Below, one piece after another: positions 16,424 to 26,700 of a stretch of DNA of 64,000 nucleotides (position 1 is its first letter; each line of letters begins with the position of its first letter). Origin of the DNA: CAVTTH01 sp963737545. GTDB taxonomy: Bacteria; Verrucomicrobiota; Verrucomicrobiia; Chthoniobacterales; UBA10450. The notes beneath the pieces are model-generated. The model saw only the letters and a list, made by a program, of their open reading frames with translations, had not been told where the DNA came from and did no database searches. Both the position numbers and the translations under genes were made by a program. The stretch covers positions 372,001 to 436,000 of the forward strand of contig CAVTTH010000003.1 in the NCBI GenBank assembly GCA_963737545.1, written 5' to 3'.

Positions 16424-17544
16424 GCCTAGCCATCGCCGGCATGGGGTGGGTGACTCCGCTGGGAACGAATGTCTCGGCGGTCTGGAACCAACTTCTTAAC
16501 GGAGAGGAGGCCACGCCGGAAACGCTTTCGAGTCCGCTCAAACCCTGCACTTATCCGGCGTTCCGCGTGCCCGAGACGGCGATTGCGGGAATGCGGAAGC
16601 ATCCCAGACTCCGTCGCGCGAGCGCGATTTCGAAATTTGCCGCTATGGCCGGGTTGGCTGCGCTCAAAGACGCGGGAGTTGAAGCAGCTGAAATTGCGGA
16701 GCGGGTTGCTCTCGTCTTCGCGATTTCAAATGGCGGCGTGATTTATACGAAACGCTTCTTTCACGACATCGTTGAGACCGGTGCGAAATCCGCCAGCCCC
16801 CTGCTCTTCCCCGAAACGGTCTTTAACGCACCGGCCAGCCATCTCGCCGCGATCCTCGGCATTACCGGCGCGAGTTATACTCTGGTCGGCGACGGCGCGG
16901 TGGGAATTCTGGCGCTGAAAATGGCAGAGGATCTGATGGAGAGTGAAGCTCTCAATTACTGTCTGGTGGTAGGCGCAGAGGAAGTCGACTGGCTCCAGTG
17001 CGATGCGTATAGCAAATGGCGCCTCTTGCGGCGGCATGGGCCCATTGAGCCATTCCGGCAGCCGCCACGCGGGATGATTTTAAGCGAAGGCGCAGGCGCG
17101 GTGTTATTAGGCCGCAAAGGAAGAATCGCGATTGCCAGAATTTGCGCGGGCGGTGATTACCGGAAAAAAGCCGATGCGCCGCGGTGGCTGAAGAAGATTT
17201 ATCACGAGCTGAGGCCAGACGGATCTTCATTCTTCGTGGCCAGCGCGAACGGAACGTTCGTTGATCACGCGGAGCTGGCGGCCGCAGCCGACGAATTGCC
17301 CGATGCGCTCGTATACGCAATGAAAGCGGCGCTGGGGGAAAGCGTGGGCGCCAGCGCTCTGTGGCAGGTCATCGCTGGAGCTCAGATGTTACTGACAGGC
17401 AAGGTTCCACCTTCGCTGCGGGCGGCGACCAACACAAAGGTCCGCACGGCTCCAGCCGAAATCAGCGACATTTGCTCTGCAATCATCTCAACTTGCGGAC
17501 TCAATCAGCAGGTCGCTGGTGTGCGGTTGCATCGTGACGGCTAG
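16420..17544 (+). CDS. Ketosynthase homologue without catalytic residues (chain-length-factor-like)
   Basis: The protein has the thiolase-type ketosynthase fold (opening AGMGWVTPLGTN, then ILSEGAGAVLL). The nucleophile region reads LVGDGAVG with no Cys, the first His motif is ASANGTFVDHAE with Asn, and the second reads LGESVGAS with Glu. All three catalytic positions are therefore changed. Such partners (KS-beta or CLF) dimerise with an active KS and set chain length. The 4-nt overlap with the upstream KS supports equimolar synthesis as a heterodimer. Confidence 0.82.
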   Translation: MSLAIAGMGWVTPLGTNVSAVWNQLLNGEEATPETLSSPLKPCTYPAFRVPETAIAGMRKHPRLRRASAISKFAAMAGLAALKDAGVEAAEIAERVALVFAISNGGVIYTKRFFHDIVETGAKSASPLLFPETVFNAPASHLAAILGITGASYTLVGDGAVGILALKMAEDLMESEALNYCLVVGAEEVDWLQCDAYSKWRLLRRHGPIEPFRQPPRGMILSEGAGAVLLGRKGRIAIARICAGGDYRKKADAPRWLKKIYHELRPDGSSFFVASANGTFVDHAELAAAADELPDALVYAMKAALGESVGASALWQVIAGAQMLLTGKVPPSLRAATNTKVRTAPAEISDICSAIISTCGLNQQVAGVRLHRDG

Positions 17545-17595
17545 TTACGATCAGAAGCGAAATTCCACCCCCGAACCTAACAGCGTCCCAGGCTT

Positions 17596-19902
17596 TTGGC
17601 TTTGCAACCGGTCCTTGCTTCGGTACCCTTCGGCGTGCCGGTACCCAGGACGTTGTTGCTGACTCTCTTTCTGGCCCTTGCGGCTGGGTGGGTAAAAGCC
17701 GAACTTTCGACGCCGCACGATCTTCCGGTGGAGATCACCGCCAGTGGTGAGACCAGATACGAGAATGGCATCGCCACCGCGAGCGATAACGTCGCAATTC
17801 ATTTCGGCGATACCGACATTTACGGAGATCACGCCAGGTTTAACTCCGCCACTCGCGAAGTTTTTATCGAAGGCCACGTTCGGATTTATCGCGGCACAAG
17901 CCTGTATGCTGGGGAGAGCGCGACCTACAATCTCGATACCAAGCAGATTCATGCCCTCGATATGAGGGCGGATAATTCGCCCTTTTTTTTCAGTGGAGCG
18001 GATATCACTGCTCCGGCCAGCGGCGAATTTGTCCTGAAGGACACCACTCTTACAACCCACGATTCGTCCGACCCAAGTTTCCATATTCGGGCGCGCACGG
18101 TCCGCATCTATGAGGGTGATCGCATCGTCTTTCAAAATGCGACCTTCTACGCCGGAAAAATTCCGATCTTTTGGTGGCCATATCTCTACCAATCGCTCGA
18201 TGACTCCTTCAGCTTCACCATCTCCCCGGCCTTTCTCACCTCCTGGGGTCCATCAATCCTTAGTGAGGTCTCCTTCCCGATTACGGAGAAAATAGGTGCC
18301 CGCGTCCGCCTCGATTTGCGAGCACGACGCGGCGTTGCGCTCGGGTTCGAATCCGAGATGACCTATGGCAAGGACAACACCAGCTACGCCAAGCTTCAGA
18401 CTTATTTTCTGGACGATCAAAACCCGAACCTGAATCAGACGAACGTGCCGCGGGAGGGAGTCGGCACGGCCCGCTACCGCGTCTCGCTCCAAGATCGCAC
18501 CTACTTTACGAAGGATCTCTATGCGACGGCCGACATCACCAAGCTGAGCGATCAATATGTCCTGCAGGATTTTTATCCGTCCACTTTTCGGATTGATCCG
18601 CAACCCGACAACGTAATCGCTCTCACCAAGTCAGATCCGATTTACACGTTAACGGCCATCGTGCGGTTTCAGGCCAACAGCTTTTTTGAAACGACCGAGC
18701 GCCTTCCGGAAGTCGTGCTTGATGTGGAACGGCATGCGCTCTTCGGTGGCCCGATCTTCTACGAAGGCGAAACCGGGATCGGGGAGCTGCGCCTCAACTT
18801 CGCGCGAGGCTCCAATTTTCAGGACTACGGCACGCTGCGGGCGGATTCATTTCACCAATTCCTCTATCCCAATACTTATTTCGGATGGCTCTCTTTTGTC
18901 CCACGGGTCGGTGTCCGCGCAACCTACTATGGCGAAACCTGGGATTTGGGGAATACGATTTTCCCTCCGAACAACAATCCGCTCGTCCCGGATTTCATCC
19001 TCCCTCCTCCGACCGCGGCCATGCCGCTGCCAAAAGGTGGCGATGTAGTCCGTGTTGCTCTTAATGCGGGCGCGGAAGCTTCCTTCAAGATCTCGCGGGA
19101 ATGGGACACAGTTGAAAATCGATCGCTCGGCCTGGATGGACTGCGTCACGTCATTCAGCCGTTTATGAATTTTTCCTACGTTTGGGATAACACCGAACCG
19201 AGAGAGATTTTGCAGTTCGATCGTTTTACGCCCTCGACTCAGCTGCCCCCGATCGACTTCCCACAATATACGCCGATCGATTCCATCGACAGTTGGTCGA
19301 TCTGGCGTATTGGCGTTCGCAACAAGCTGCTGACACGTCGGGACGATCTCACCGTCAGCTGGCTGGAGCTGGAAACGTTTCTCGATGTCAACTTCGACAG
19401 CCCCTTCGATCAAACGCGTTACTCCAATTTCTACAATCGCCTTCACTTTAACCCTCTTCCATGGGCGGGTCTTACGATTGATTCGCAGACGCCGACATTC
19501 GATCGGGGGTTCACCCAGGTAAACATCCTGGCAAACGTCCAGCCGACCGCCAACTTGCAGTTTATCGTCGGGTACCGCTATTTGCAGAACAATCCATTTT
19601 TTACGAATAGCAGCCTCTACACATTCGATGGCTTCTACCGGATCAATGACAACTGGAGCGTCGGAGCGCAGGAACAATATGAAGGAGTCACTGGCATTCT
19701 CGAACAGCAGCGCTACGCCGTTTATCGCGACCTCACAAGCTGGGTCGCATCGTTCGGTGCAGTGATCCGCAACAACGGAGGAGGATCGAAAGATTTCGGC
19801 TTTCTTCTCACCTTCACACTAAAGGCATTTCCGAAGCTCGGCCTCAATTTTAACCTCGATCCAAATGGCACAAGTGGCGCGAACGACCAAATTGTCCCCT
19901 AA
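17596..19902 (+). CDS. lptD: LPS-assembly protein LptD (OstA-like outer-membrane beta-barrel)
   Basis: After a signal sequence, residues about 50-200 form a jellyroll of the OstA/LptA type (GETRYENGIATASDNVAIHF, YGDHARFNSATREVFIEGHV). The rest, about 550 residues, alternates aromatic strands typical of the LptD barrel (PIFWWPYLYQSLDDSFSFTI, GEL segments, many W/Y/F ends). LptD inserts lipopolysaccharide into the outer leaflet. The listed TTG start is uncertain; a GTG at 17635 gives a cleaner signal peptide. It follows the ketosynthase pair by 51 bp, which may hint at an envelope-lipid role for that pair. Confidence 0.85.
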   Translation: MALQPVLASVPFGVPVPRTLLLTLFLALAAGWVKAELSTPHDLPVEITASGETRYENGIATASDNVAIHFGDTDIYGDHARFNSATREVFIEGHVRIYRGTSLYAGESATYNLDTKQIHALDMRADNSPFFFSGADITAPASGEFVLKDTTLTTHDSSDPSFHIRARTVRIYEGDRIVFQNATFYAGKIPIFWWPYLYQSLDDSFSFTISPAFLTSWGPSILSEVSFPITEKIGARVRLDLRARRGVALGFESEMTYGKDNTSYAKLQTYFLDDQNPNLNQTNVPREGVGTARYRVSLQDRTYFTKDLYATADITKLSDQYVLQDFYPSTFRIDPQPDNVIALTKSDPIYTLTAIVRFQANSFFETTERLPEVVLDVERHALFGGPIFYEGETGIGELRLNFARGSNFQDYGTLRADSFHQFLYPNTYFGWLSFVPRVGVRATYYGETWDLGNTIFPPNNNPLVPDFILPPPTAAMPLPKGGDVVRVALNAGAEASFKISREWDTVENRSLGLDGLRHVIQPFMNFSYVWDNTEPREILQFDRFTPSTQLPPIDFPQYTPIDSIDSWSIWRIGVRNKLLTRRDDLTVSWLELETFLDVNFDSPFDQTRYSNFYNRLHFNPLPWAGLTIDSQTPTFDRGFTQVNILANVQPTANLQFIVGYRYLQNNPFFTNSSLYTFDGFYRINDNWSVGAQEQYEGVTGILEQQRYAVYRDLTSWVASFGAVIRNNGGGSKDFGFLLTFTLKAFPKLGLNFNLDPNGTSGANDQIVP

Positions 19903-19937
19903 CTTCGCCATCCGAACGCAATTGCAATCGACGCGGT

Positions 19938-19985
19938 TTGCCTCTTCCTTCCTCCTTCGCGGTTAGTCGCAGAGGCAATTCTTTT
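19938..19985 (+). terminator. Possible Rho-independent terminator after lptD
   Basis: The 8-bp stem TTGCCTCT / AGAGGCAA encloses a 25-base loop and is followed by TTCTTTTTC. It lies 35 bp after lptD and directly before ugd, so the two genes are probably separate units. The long loop makes the call tentative. Confidence 0.4.
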
Positions 19986-19990
19986 TCGTT

Positions 19991-21304
19991 ATGGATCTTT
20001 CTATTATCGGCTCAGGCTATGTCGGACTCGTGACCGGGGCATGTTTTGCCGATGTCGGGCATAACGTGATCTGCATCGACAACGACCCGCGGAAAGTGGA
20101 ATCGCTGCAAGCCGGCCGAATTCCGATCTACGAACCGGGGCTCGAAGAAGTCGTCCATCGCAACGTCTCAGCGCGGCGTCTCCGCTTTACCGGCAGCATC
20201 AAGGATGGAGTGGATAATTCGCTGGTTGTGTTTATCGCTGTGCCCACGCCGCAACAGCCAGATGGCAGCGTAGACCTAAGCTTCATCGAGAAAGTTGCGC
20301 GTGAAATAGCCGGTGTCCTGAAGGACTACCGCGTGATCGTGGATAAGAGCACTGTGCCCGTGAAAACCGGCGAGAAAGTGGCCGAATCAATCAAACGCTA
20401 CAATCGCCACGGGGCGAAATTCGACGTCGTGAGCAACCCCGAGTTTCTGCGTGAAGGCTGTGCCGTAGCCGACCTGATGCAGCCAGACCGAATCGTGATC
20501 GGAGCGCAAAGCGAGTACACCATCGATTTGATGAAGAAGGTTTATGAGCCATTCATGGCGCCGATTCTCGTGACGGATGTTAACAGCGCCGAATTGATCA
20601 AGCACGCCGCCAATTCATTTCTGGCTCTCAAGATTTCTTACATCAACGCCGTTTCCGCGATCTGCGAAGCGAGCGGGGCCGACGTGGAGAAGGTCGCCGA
20701 TGGGATCGGGATGGATCGAAGAATTGGCCGGCATTTTCTCAATGCCGGCATCGGTTACGGCGGATCCTGTTTCCCGAAGGATATCGCCGCATTCATCACC
20801 ATCAGCGAGCAACTCGGTGTGCCTTTTCACTTGCTCAAGGAAGTGCAGCGGATCAACGCGGGTCAAAAAGATCGCTTCCTCAAGGATCTGCGCGAAACGC
20901 TTTGGGTCTTGAAGGACAAGAAAATCGCGGTCTGGGGTTTAACCTTCAAGCCGGACACCGACGACATCCGTTCGTCAGTCGCGATCGACCTCGTCGCCGA
21001 GATGCTGCGCGAAGGCGCACACGTCACGGTTTACGATCCCAAAGGAATGGACAAGGCGCAAGAGGTGAAGGAAATCGCGGAGGCAAAGTTCGCCACGTCC
21101 GCGCTCGCCGCAGTCGACGGCGCCGAAACGCTGATTGTAGCGACGGAATGGCCTGAGTTCGCAAATGTGGATCTCGCCCTCGTGAAAGAACGAATGGTCA
21201 CGCCCATCATCTTCGATGGACGGAATCTTCTCGATCCCGAAACGATGGCCAAGCTCGGCTTCCGTTACCATTCCATCGGGCGCAGTAGCGTTATTCCCGG
21301 TTAG
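19991..21304 (+). CDS. ugd: UDP-glucose 6-dehydrogenase
   Basis: The 437-residue protein oxidises UDP-glucose to UDP-glucuronate with NAD+. It has the N-terminal Rossmann motif IIGSGYVGLVTGACFADVGH, the central SNPEFLREG and the catalytic-cysteine motif GIGYGGSCFPKDI, followed by the C-terminal UDP-binding domain (VWGLTFKPDTDDIRSS). UDP-glucuronate feeds exopolysaccharide or surface glycans. It has its own ATG with no close upstream partner. Confidence 0.95.
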   Translation: MDLSIIGSGYVGLVTGACFADVGHNVICIDNDPRKVESLQAGRIPIYEPGLEEVVHRNVSARRLRFTGSIKDGVDNSLVVFIAVPTPQQPDGSVDLSFIEKVAREIAGVLKDYRVIVDKSTVPVKTGEKVAESIKRYNRHGAKFDVVSNPEFLREGCAVADLMQPDRIVIGAQSEYTIDLMKKVYEPFMAPILVTDVNSAELIKHAANSFLALKISYINAVSAICEASGADVEKVADGIGMDRRIGRHFLNAGIGYGGSCFPKDIAAFITISEQLGVPFHLLKEVQRINAGQKDRFLKDLRETLWVLKDKKIAVWGLTFKPDTDDIRSSVAIDLVAEMLREGAHVTVYDPKGMDKAQEVKEIAEAKFATSALAAVDGAETLIVATEWPEFANVDLALVKERMVTPIIFDGRNLLDPETMAKLGFRYHSIGRSSVIPG

Positions 21305-21317
21305 GCGGATCGTCCCT

Positions 21318-22574
21318 GTGGCGTCGATCCCGCCTGCTTCCGCCCGTGACGTGGTGGTCGCTGCCCTGCGGAAATGGCGAGCCGGCCGGGAATTCGCCGA
21401 GACGATCATTCGGGACTTGCTCGATCGCGGCGGACTCAACCGTCAGGATCGCGCGTTCTCGATCGAACTCTTCTACGGCATTCTGCGGAACCGAACGTTG
21501 CTCAACTTTTGGATCGATTCCCTCCGGCACGGAAAGCTCGATGCCGCGGCGCGTGATATTCTTTCCATCGGGCTCTATCAGTTGTTCAAGCTTGGAACGC
21601 CAGAGCACGCTGCTCTCTACGAGACCGTCCAACTCGCACCGAAGTCGCGGCGGGGATTGATCAACGGCATCCTTCGGGCAGCGCTACGACAACGCCACGA
21701 GCTGAAAATGCGCGCGAATGAACAGCCCATCGCTATCCGTTTGTCGCATCCGGAATTTCTCATTGAACGATGGGAAAGGATCTTTGGCGAACGCGCCACG
21801 ATCGAGTTGTGCGAGTGGAATAATCGCCCCCCGCCGACATACGTGCGAATCAACCGGCTGAAGATCGATCCGGATACTTTCTTTCGATCCTTCAAAGAAT
21901 TCATACGGCTGCCGGCGGCAGTGGATTTCGTCGAGATCCAAAGCTCCCCTAACGATTTAATCGATCAAGGATTGTTTTATGTCCAGGACCCGAGCACCGT
22001 GATCGCGTGTCGACTGCTCGATCCGCAACCGGGCGAAAACGTTCTCGATGCTTGCGCGGCGCCAGGCGGTAAGACAGCCGTTCTCGCTCAACAAATGCAA
22101 AATCTGGGAACACTGGTGGCATGCGACCGGGACCCTTCGCGGATCCAACGCCTGCGCGAGAATCTCCAGCGTCTCGGCGTCTCGATTGCACGGATGATCG
22201 AACTGGATTGGACACTGGCCAGAACATCTTCAGTCACGGAGTTCGGTCAGTTTGATCGAATCCTTCTCGACGCGCCGTGCAGCAATACCGGTGTCATGCG
22301 ACGCCGGATTGACGTGCGTTGGCGTCTTTCACGCGAAGACTTCAATCGAATGCAGAAACAGCAGATCACGATCGCGCGTGCACTCATCCCACTTCTCAAG
22401 GAAGGAGGAATTCTGGTTTACAGCACCTGCAGCCTGGAGCCGGAGGAAAACGAAGAGGTCGTGGCACACCTCCGAAAGGACTTTCCTAACTTGGAACCAC
22501 TCGAGCAAAAATCCGTTCTTCCGTTTCGAGACGGTTTCGACGGCGCGTTCGCCGCCAAATTGCGCAAGGTCTAA
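21318..22574 (+). CDS. rsmB: 16S rRNA (cytosine-967-C5)-methyltransferase RsmB
   Basis: Residues 1-140 form a NusB-like RNA-binding domain (RDLLDRGGLNRQDRAFSIEL). The rest is a SUN/NOL1 methyltransferase with DACAAPGGKTAVLAQQM (SAM site), DAPCSNTGVMRR (motif IV, Cys about 321) and STCSLEPEENEEVV (motif VI). It methylates C967 of 16S rRNA. The GTG at 21318 is chosen because the frame upstream overlaps ugd and lacks homology. It lies 13 bp after ugd. Confidence 0.9.
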   Translation: MASIPPASARDVVVAALRKWRAGREFAETIIRDLLDRGGLNRQDRAFSIELFYGILRNRTLLNFWIDSLRHGKLDAAARDILSIGLYQLFKLGTPEHAALYETVQLAPKSRRGLINGILRAALRQRHELKMRANEQPIAIRLSHPEFLIERWERIFGERATIELCEWNNRPPPTYVRINRLKIDPDTFFRSFKEFIRLPAAVDFVEIQSSPNDLIDQGLFYVQDPSTVIACRLLDPQPGENVLDACAAPGGKTAVLAQQMQNLGTLVACDRDPSRIQRLRENLQRLGVSIARMIELDWTLARTSSVTEFGQFDRILLDAPCSNTGVMRRRIDVRWRLSREDFNRMQKQQITIARALIPLLKEGGILVYSTCSLEPEENEEVVAHLRKDFPNLEPLEQKSVLPFRDGFDGAFAAKLRKV

Positions 22575-22630
22575 CCGTACCGGTTCGCTCGCATTTGCAT
22601 CCGGCAGCGCCGGTGGAATCATTCCCTCCT

Positions 22631-23746
22631 ATGCATGACGCCCGCTTTGATAAACTCGCCAAATTACTCGTTGACTACTCCACCACGCTTAAGCGCGGTG
22701 AGACCGTCCTCATTGAAGCCTTTGATGCTCCCGATGAGATGACGATCGCCCTCATCCGAGCGGCCCGAACTGCCGGCGCGCTTCCTTTTACTCAGCTCCA
22801 GCGTGCGCGCGTCAGCCGGGAACTCGCGCTCCACGCTACCGAGCGCCAACTCAATCTGACGGCGATCCACGAACTCGCGCGCATGAAAAAAATGGATGCC
22901 TATATTGCAATCCGAGGCAGCCAGAACATCACCGAATTGTCCGACGTTCCCCCGGATCAGATGAAGCTGCTGGCCAAAAAAATGCGCCCCGTGCAGGACC
23001 AGCGCGTCCGGAAAACGAAATGGGTCGTGCTGCGCTGGCCCACTCCCTCGATGGCACAGCTCGCCGGCATGAGCACCGAAGCCTTTGAAGACTTTTTCTT
23101 CGACGTCTGCACTCTCGACTACCGAAAGCTCCAGCCGGGAATGAAAGCGCTCAAAGCGCTGATGGAGAAAACCGATCGCGTCGAGATCAAGGGACCGGGA
23201 ACGGATCTTCGGTTCAGCATCAAGGGAATTTCCGCCATCATTTGTGGCGGCGACAGAAACATTCCAGATGGCGAAGTGTTTAGCTGTCCGGTGAAGGATT
23301 CGGTGCAGGGATACGTTACTTTTAACGCCCCAACAATCTATCAGGGCATCGGTTTCGATGGGATTCGCCTCGAATTTGAAAACGGAAAAATCGTCGAGGC
23401 GACGAGCAATCAAACGAAGAAGCTCAACAAAATCCTCGATTCCGATCCGGGGGCGCGCTACATCGGCGAGTTCTCCCTCGGGTTCAATCCTTACGTGATG
23501 CATCCGATGCGAGATATTCTCTTCGACGAAAAAATTGCCGGCTCGTTCCATTTCACGCCGGGCCAGGCGTATGAAGAAGCCGATAACGGAAATCGCAGCC
23601 AGATCCACTGGGACATGGTGAGCATCCAGAGACCGGACTACGGCGGCGGAGAAATCTATTTCGATGGAAAACTCATCCGCCGAAACGGAGAGTTTATCCC
23701 GAAACAACTTCGCTCGTTGAATCGGAGCAATTTCGGCAAACGCTAG
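22631..23746 (+). CDS. M29-family aminopeptidase
   Basis: The protein matches the AmpS/PepS/aminopeptidase T family of metallopeptidases. It opens with FDKLAKLLVDYSTTLKRGETVLIEA. C-terminal elements bear the metal and catalytic residues: IPDGEVFSCPVKDSVQG, GEFSLGFNP, HFTPGQAYEEAD and QIHWDMV. At 371 residues it is of normal length. The ATG at 22631 begins the conserved region. It converges on the large TPR gene, overlapping it by 4 nt at the 3' ends. Confidence 0.87.
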   Translation: MHDARFDKLAKLLVDYSTTLKRGETVLIEAFDAPDEMTIALIRAARTAGALPFTQLQRARVSRELALHATERQLNLTAIHELARMKKMDAYIAIRGSQNITELSDVPPDQMKLLAKKMRPVQDQRVRKTKWVVLRWPTPSMAQLAGMSTEAFEDFFFDVCTLDYRKLQPGMKALKALMEKTDRVEIKGPGTDLRFSIKGISAIICGGDRNIPDGEVFSCPVKDSVQGYVTFNAPTIYQGIGFDGIRLEFENGKIVEATSNQTKKLNKILDSDPGARYIGEFSLGFNPYVMHPMRDILFDEKIAGSFHFTPGQAYEEADNGNRSQIHWDMVSIQRPDYGGGEIYFDGKLIRRNGEFIPKQLRSLNRSNFGKR

Positions 23747-26700
23747 CGCGTAACGCGCGGCGCCGCCGCCCCTGAGGGACTCAGCTGAACCATCCCGATA
23801 TCGCCACCGGGCGTGAGCTGAACGTTGGTCATCTCAAAGATAGGCGCACCTTCGATGGTGGTCGGGCCGGCCCCGGGCAATTGCACCAAAACTCTCTTTG
23901 AGGTCGAATTCAGAACGAGCGAGGCGATTTCAAAGGAAGGAGAAAACTCCACGGTGGCGATTTGGAAGCCGGCGGTGACATGAACCGAAGTCTGTCCCTG
24001 TTGCGAGGGCGTGAGTTGGACAGGCGCGCTTTCCGATCCTGAGACAAGCTGCAAGCCCGCGATCGCAAACGAGGGTGTATTGAGCACGCTCGGCCTTTGC
24101 TGCCCCGATGGAGTCAGGCGAATCGTTCCGATCGCGTTGCCGGCGAGTTGAATGGACGAAACCTCAAAAGTCACCTGCAAGTTCATGGCAGGTTGCGGTT
24201 GCTGCGAAGGCGCCAGACGCATCGCCACCACCTTTGAGATTGGTTTGAGGAGCAAGGTTCCCATTTTGAACGCAGATGTCAGCTGCATCGATGCGATCTC
24301 GAAAGAGAAGGTTATCTGGACTGCGCTTTGTGCCGCGCCGGGCACTACCGCGGCGGGAGTGGCAACGGCAGGAGCAGTTCGAATTCCGGGAGCTGGTGGA
24401 GGAGTGGTCGGTTCAGGCATGATGGCGGGTGTGGTTGACTGCGGGGTTGAAGGGTCGGTTGAAACAACTTGCGAAGCAAATGATGGCGTGTCGACCGCGG
24501 GGCGTAAAGCGCCAAAACCTGCCAGAGCGGCAGCGCGAGCGAAGAAGCCTTCGGCCGCAAGTTCTGGAGGAACCTGGGTTTCGGATTTGGTAACCTCGGC
24601 TTCAACCTCTATCGGCGAGTCAGGCGTCGTCGCCGACGTTTGGTAGGGTATTGGTTGACCCTGACCAATCGGCTCCAATTCAGATTCTAAAGCTTCGATA
24701 TTTTCAGGTGTGGCGGCCTCAGCGTGATCATCCAGCGCAGATTCGACAGATGCGATCACCTCTTCGCTCGCAAACGACTGTTCGACATCCCAGGCGGGCG
24801 GTTCAGATTTTGCGGGCATAACGACTGGCTCGCCAACGCTCGAAAAATCGGAGTCGAAACCGGCCCAGGCCGGCGTGACTGGAGGTTCCATTGCCGGCTC
24901 GCCCGGCGCTTCCGTTTGCGCGACCTCTCCAATTTCTTCCGCTGCCTCAATCGAGGCAAAGTCTTCCCTCGGCGCGACCTCGATCGGAAATACCTCGGAA
25001 ACCTCTCCGGCTGCTGTTCTCGACAAGACGTCCACGTCGGCGGGTTCCTCCACAGGTTTTTCGACAGGCATCTCTACGAAACTTTCCGCGGGGGTCGCCG
25101 TAATCAAATTGTCGCTGCTTTCTGCGACGACAGCGGCTGGCTCAGTGACGAGTGCTGTCGGAGTCAACTTGCCCACCGGAATCGTCGCGCGCCGAACCGA
25201 TGGCTCCAACGCCTTTAACTGGATGGAAAGTTGCGGTGGCCCGCCCGCGAGGCGTGTGTTTACCGCTCGTTGCTCGTCTTGCGCGAACTGCGTCTCGGCA
25301 GTCTTGGTTTTCTGGAAGCGAGGCTCCATGATCGGAGCAGATCTGCCGCGCACTTGCATCGCAGCCAGTCCACGAGGCGACGCCGGACGCAGGAGCACGC
25401 GGGCGCCCCATACGGCCAAAATAACACCAGCCAAAACCAAAGCAGCCTCAAGTAACGTCCATGGGGTGGTCGAACCCGTTCGAGAGTATTCTGCAGCCTG
25501 CGCCTTTGCTGGATGGGTTACGGGCGTTGAGGAACTTGTCGCGACCAGCGGAGGAACATGTTGCGAGGAATCAACCGAACTCGGACTGGCAGCCAAAGAG
25601 GAATCGGCAATCGCGGATGGATTAACAGGCGCTCCCGCGGAGCTGCTCGTCAGGGGTTCGCTCGTCTTGGGAACGACGGCCGCTGGCGAAGAAGCAGCGA
25701 TTGTGACGGAAGCACCCGGAGCGGCCTGCGCTGTAACACTCGGTGGCGCGGTCTGCCCGGGAGTGGCGGCAGTAATGATTTCCACAGGACTGGTATTGCC
25801 CGCCAAGGCAGGAGCCTGACTCAAGGAAGTCGACGGTTCCGCGCCTGAGGTAGTCGGAGTCTTCTCCAGGGAAAGGTCAGGAGATTCCGACTCCGTCAAC
25901 GGCTGTGGCCGCGTCAGAGCCACTCCAGGAATTGGGCTGGGTTCGATCAACGAACCGGTTTCCCCTGTGCTCGTCCCCGCCTGCGCGCCAAAAGGAGAGG
26001 ACGAGGCCGGCACCTCCGCTATCGGGGCGCCTTCGAGCCACCCCAAATCGTAAAACGAATCGGCAAAAACGATATTCAGCGCCGGAGAATAAATTTTCTT
26101 CGCCGACGCGACCCAGTCATTTCCCTTGGTTGGATTTTTATGACTGAACTCCCAGGCCGCCTGGGCGTAGTAGAGCGCCGGCGTATCTCCCGTGAATTGG
26201 AATTGCTCCATCATCTTCTGCGCACGGCTCTCCTTGCCTTCGAGCAGCAGCGTCAGGAAAATCTTGAATTTGATGAGCTGGGCTGCCTGATTTTTGTCGC
26301 CCCCGGGTGTGGAATCAAAGAGCGCTTCCAGCCGGTCACGTGCTTTCGCGTACTCCTTTTTCTTGAACGGGATTTGCGCAAGGTTGTACTGGGCCTCCCG
26401 GAATTTTGGATCGGCCCGCAATGCCTTCTTAAAAAACCCTTCCGCCTGATCGAAATCCTTTTTCTCCATGAAGATCTCGCCGCGGAGATTCAAATACGGC
26501 GCCTGATCGGGATCGTGTCCGTCCGCTTCATCCAGCGCTTTGAGCGCGGTCGCCAGATCCCGTTGCTGAAATGCCTGTTCCGCTTCCGTGAATTTCGTCT
26601 TTGCATACGCCTTTGTCCGGGCGTTCTTTTCGGATGCAGAGGTCAATTCCAGCGCGGCTCGGGCCTGGCCGGCAGGTTTTTCCAGCCAGCCAATCTCGTA

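Noticed and set aside
22664..23707. 347-residue minus-strand open frame opposite the M29 aminopeptidase
   Set aside because: The plus-strand gene has family motifs; this frame is only its shadow.
24875..25819. 314-residue plus-strand open frame within the TPR gene
   Set aside because: It mirrors the Ser/Pro/Ala-rich linker coding region and has the biased composition expected from it.
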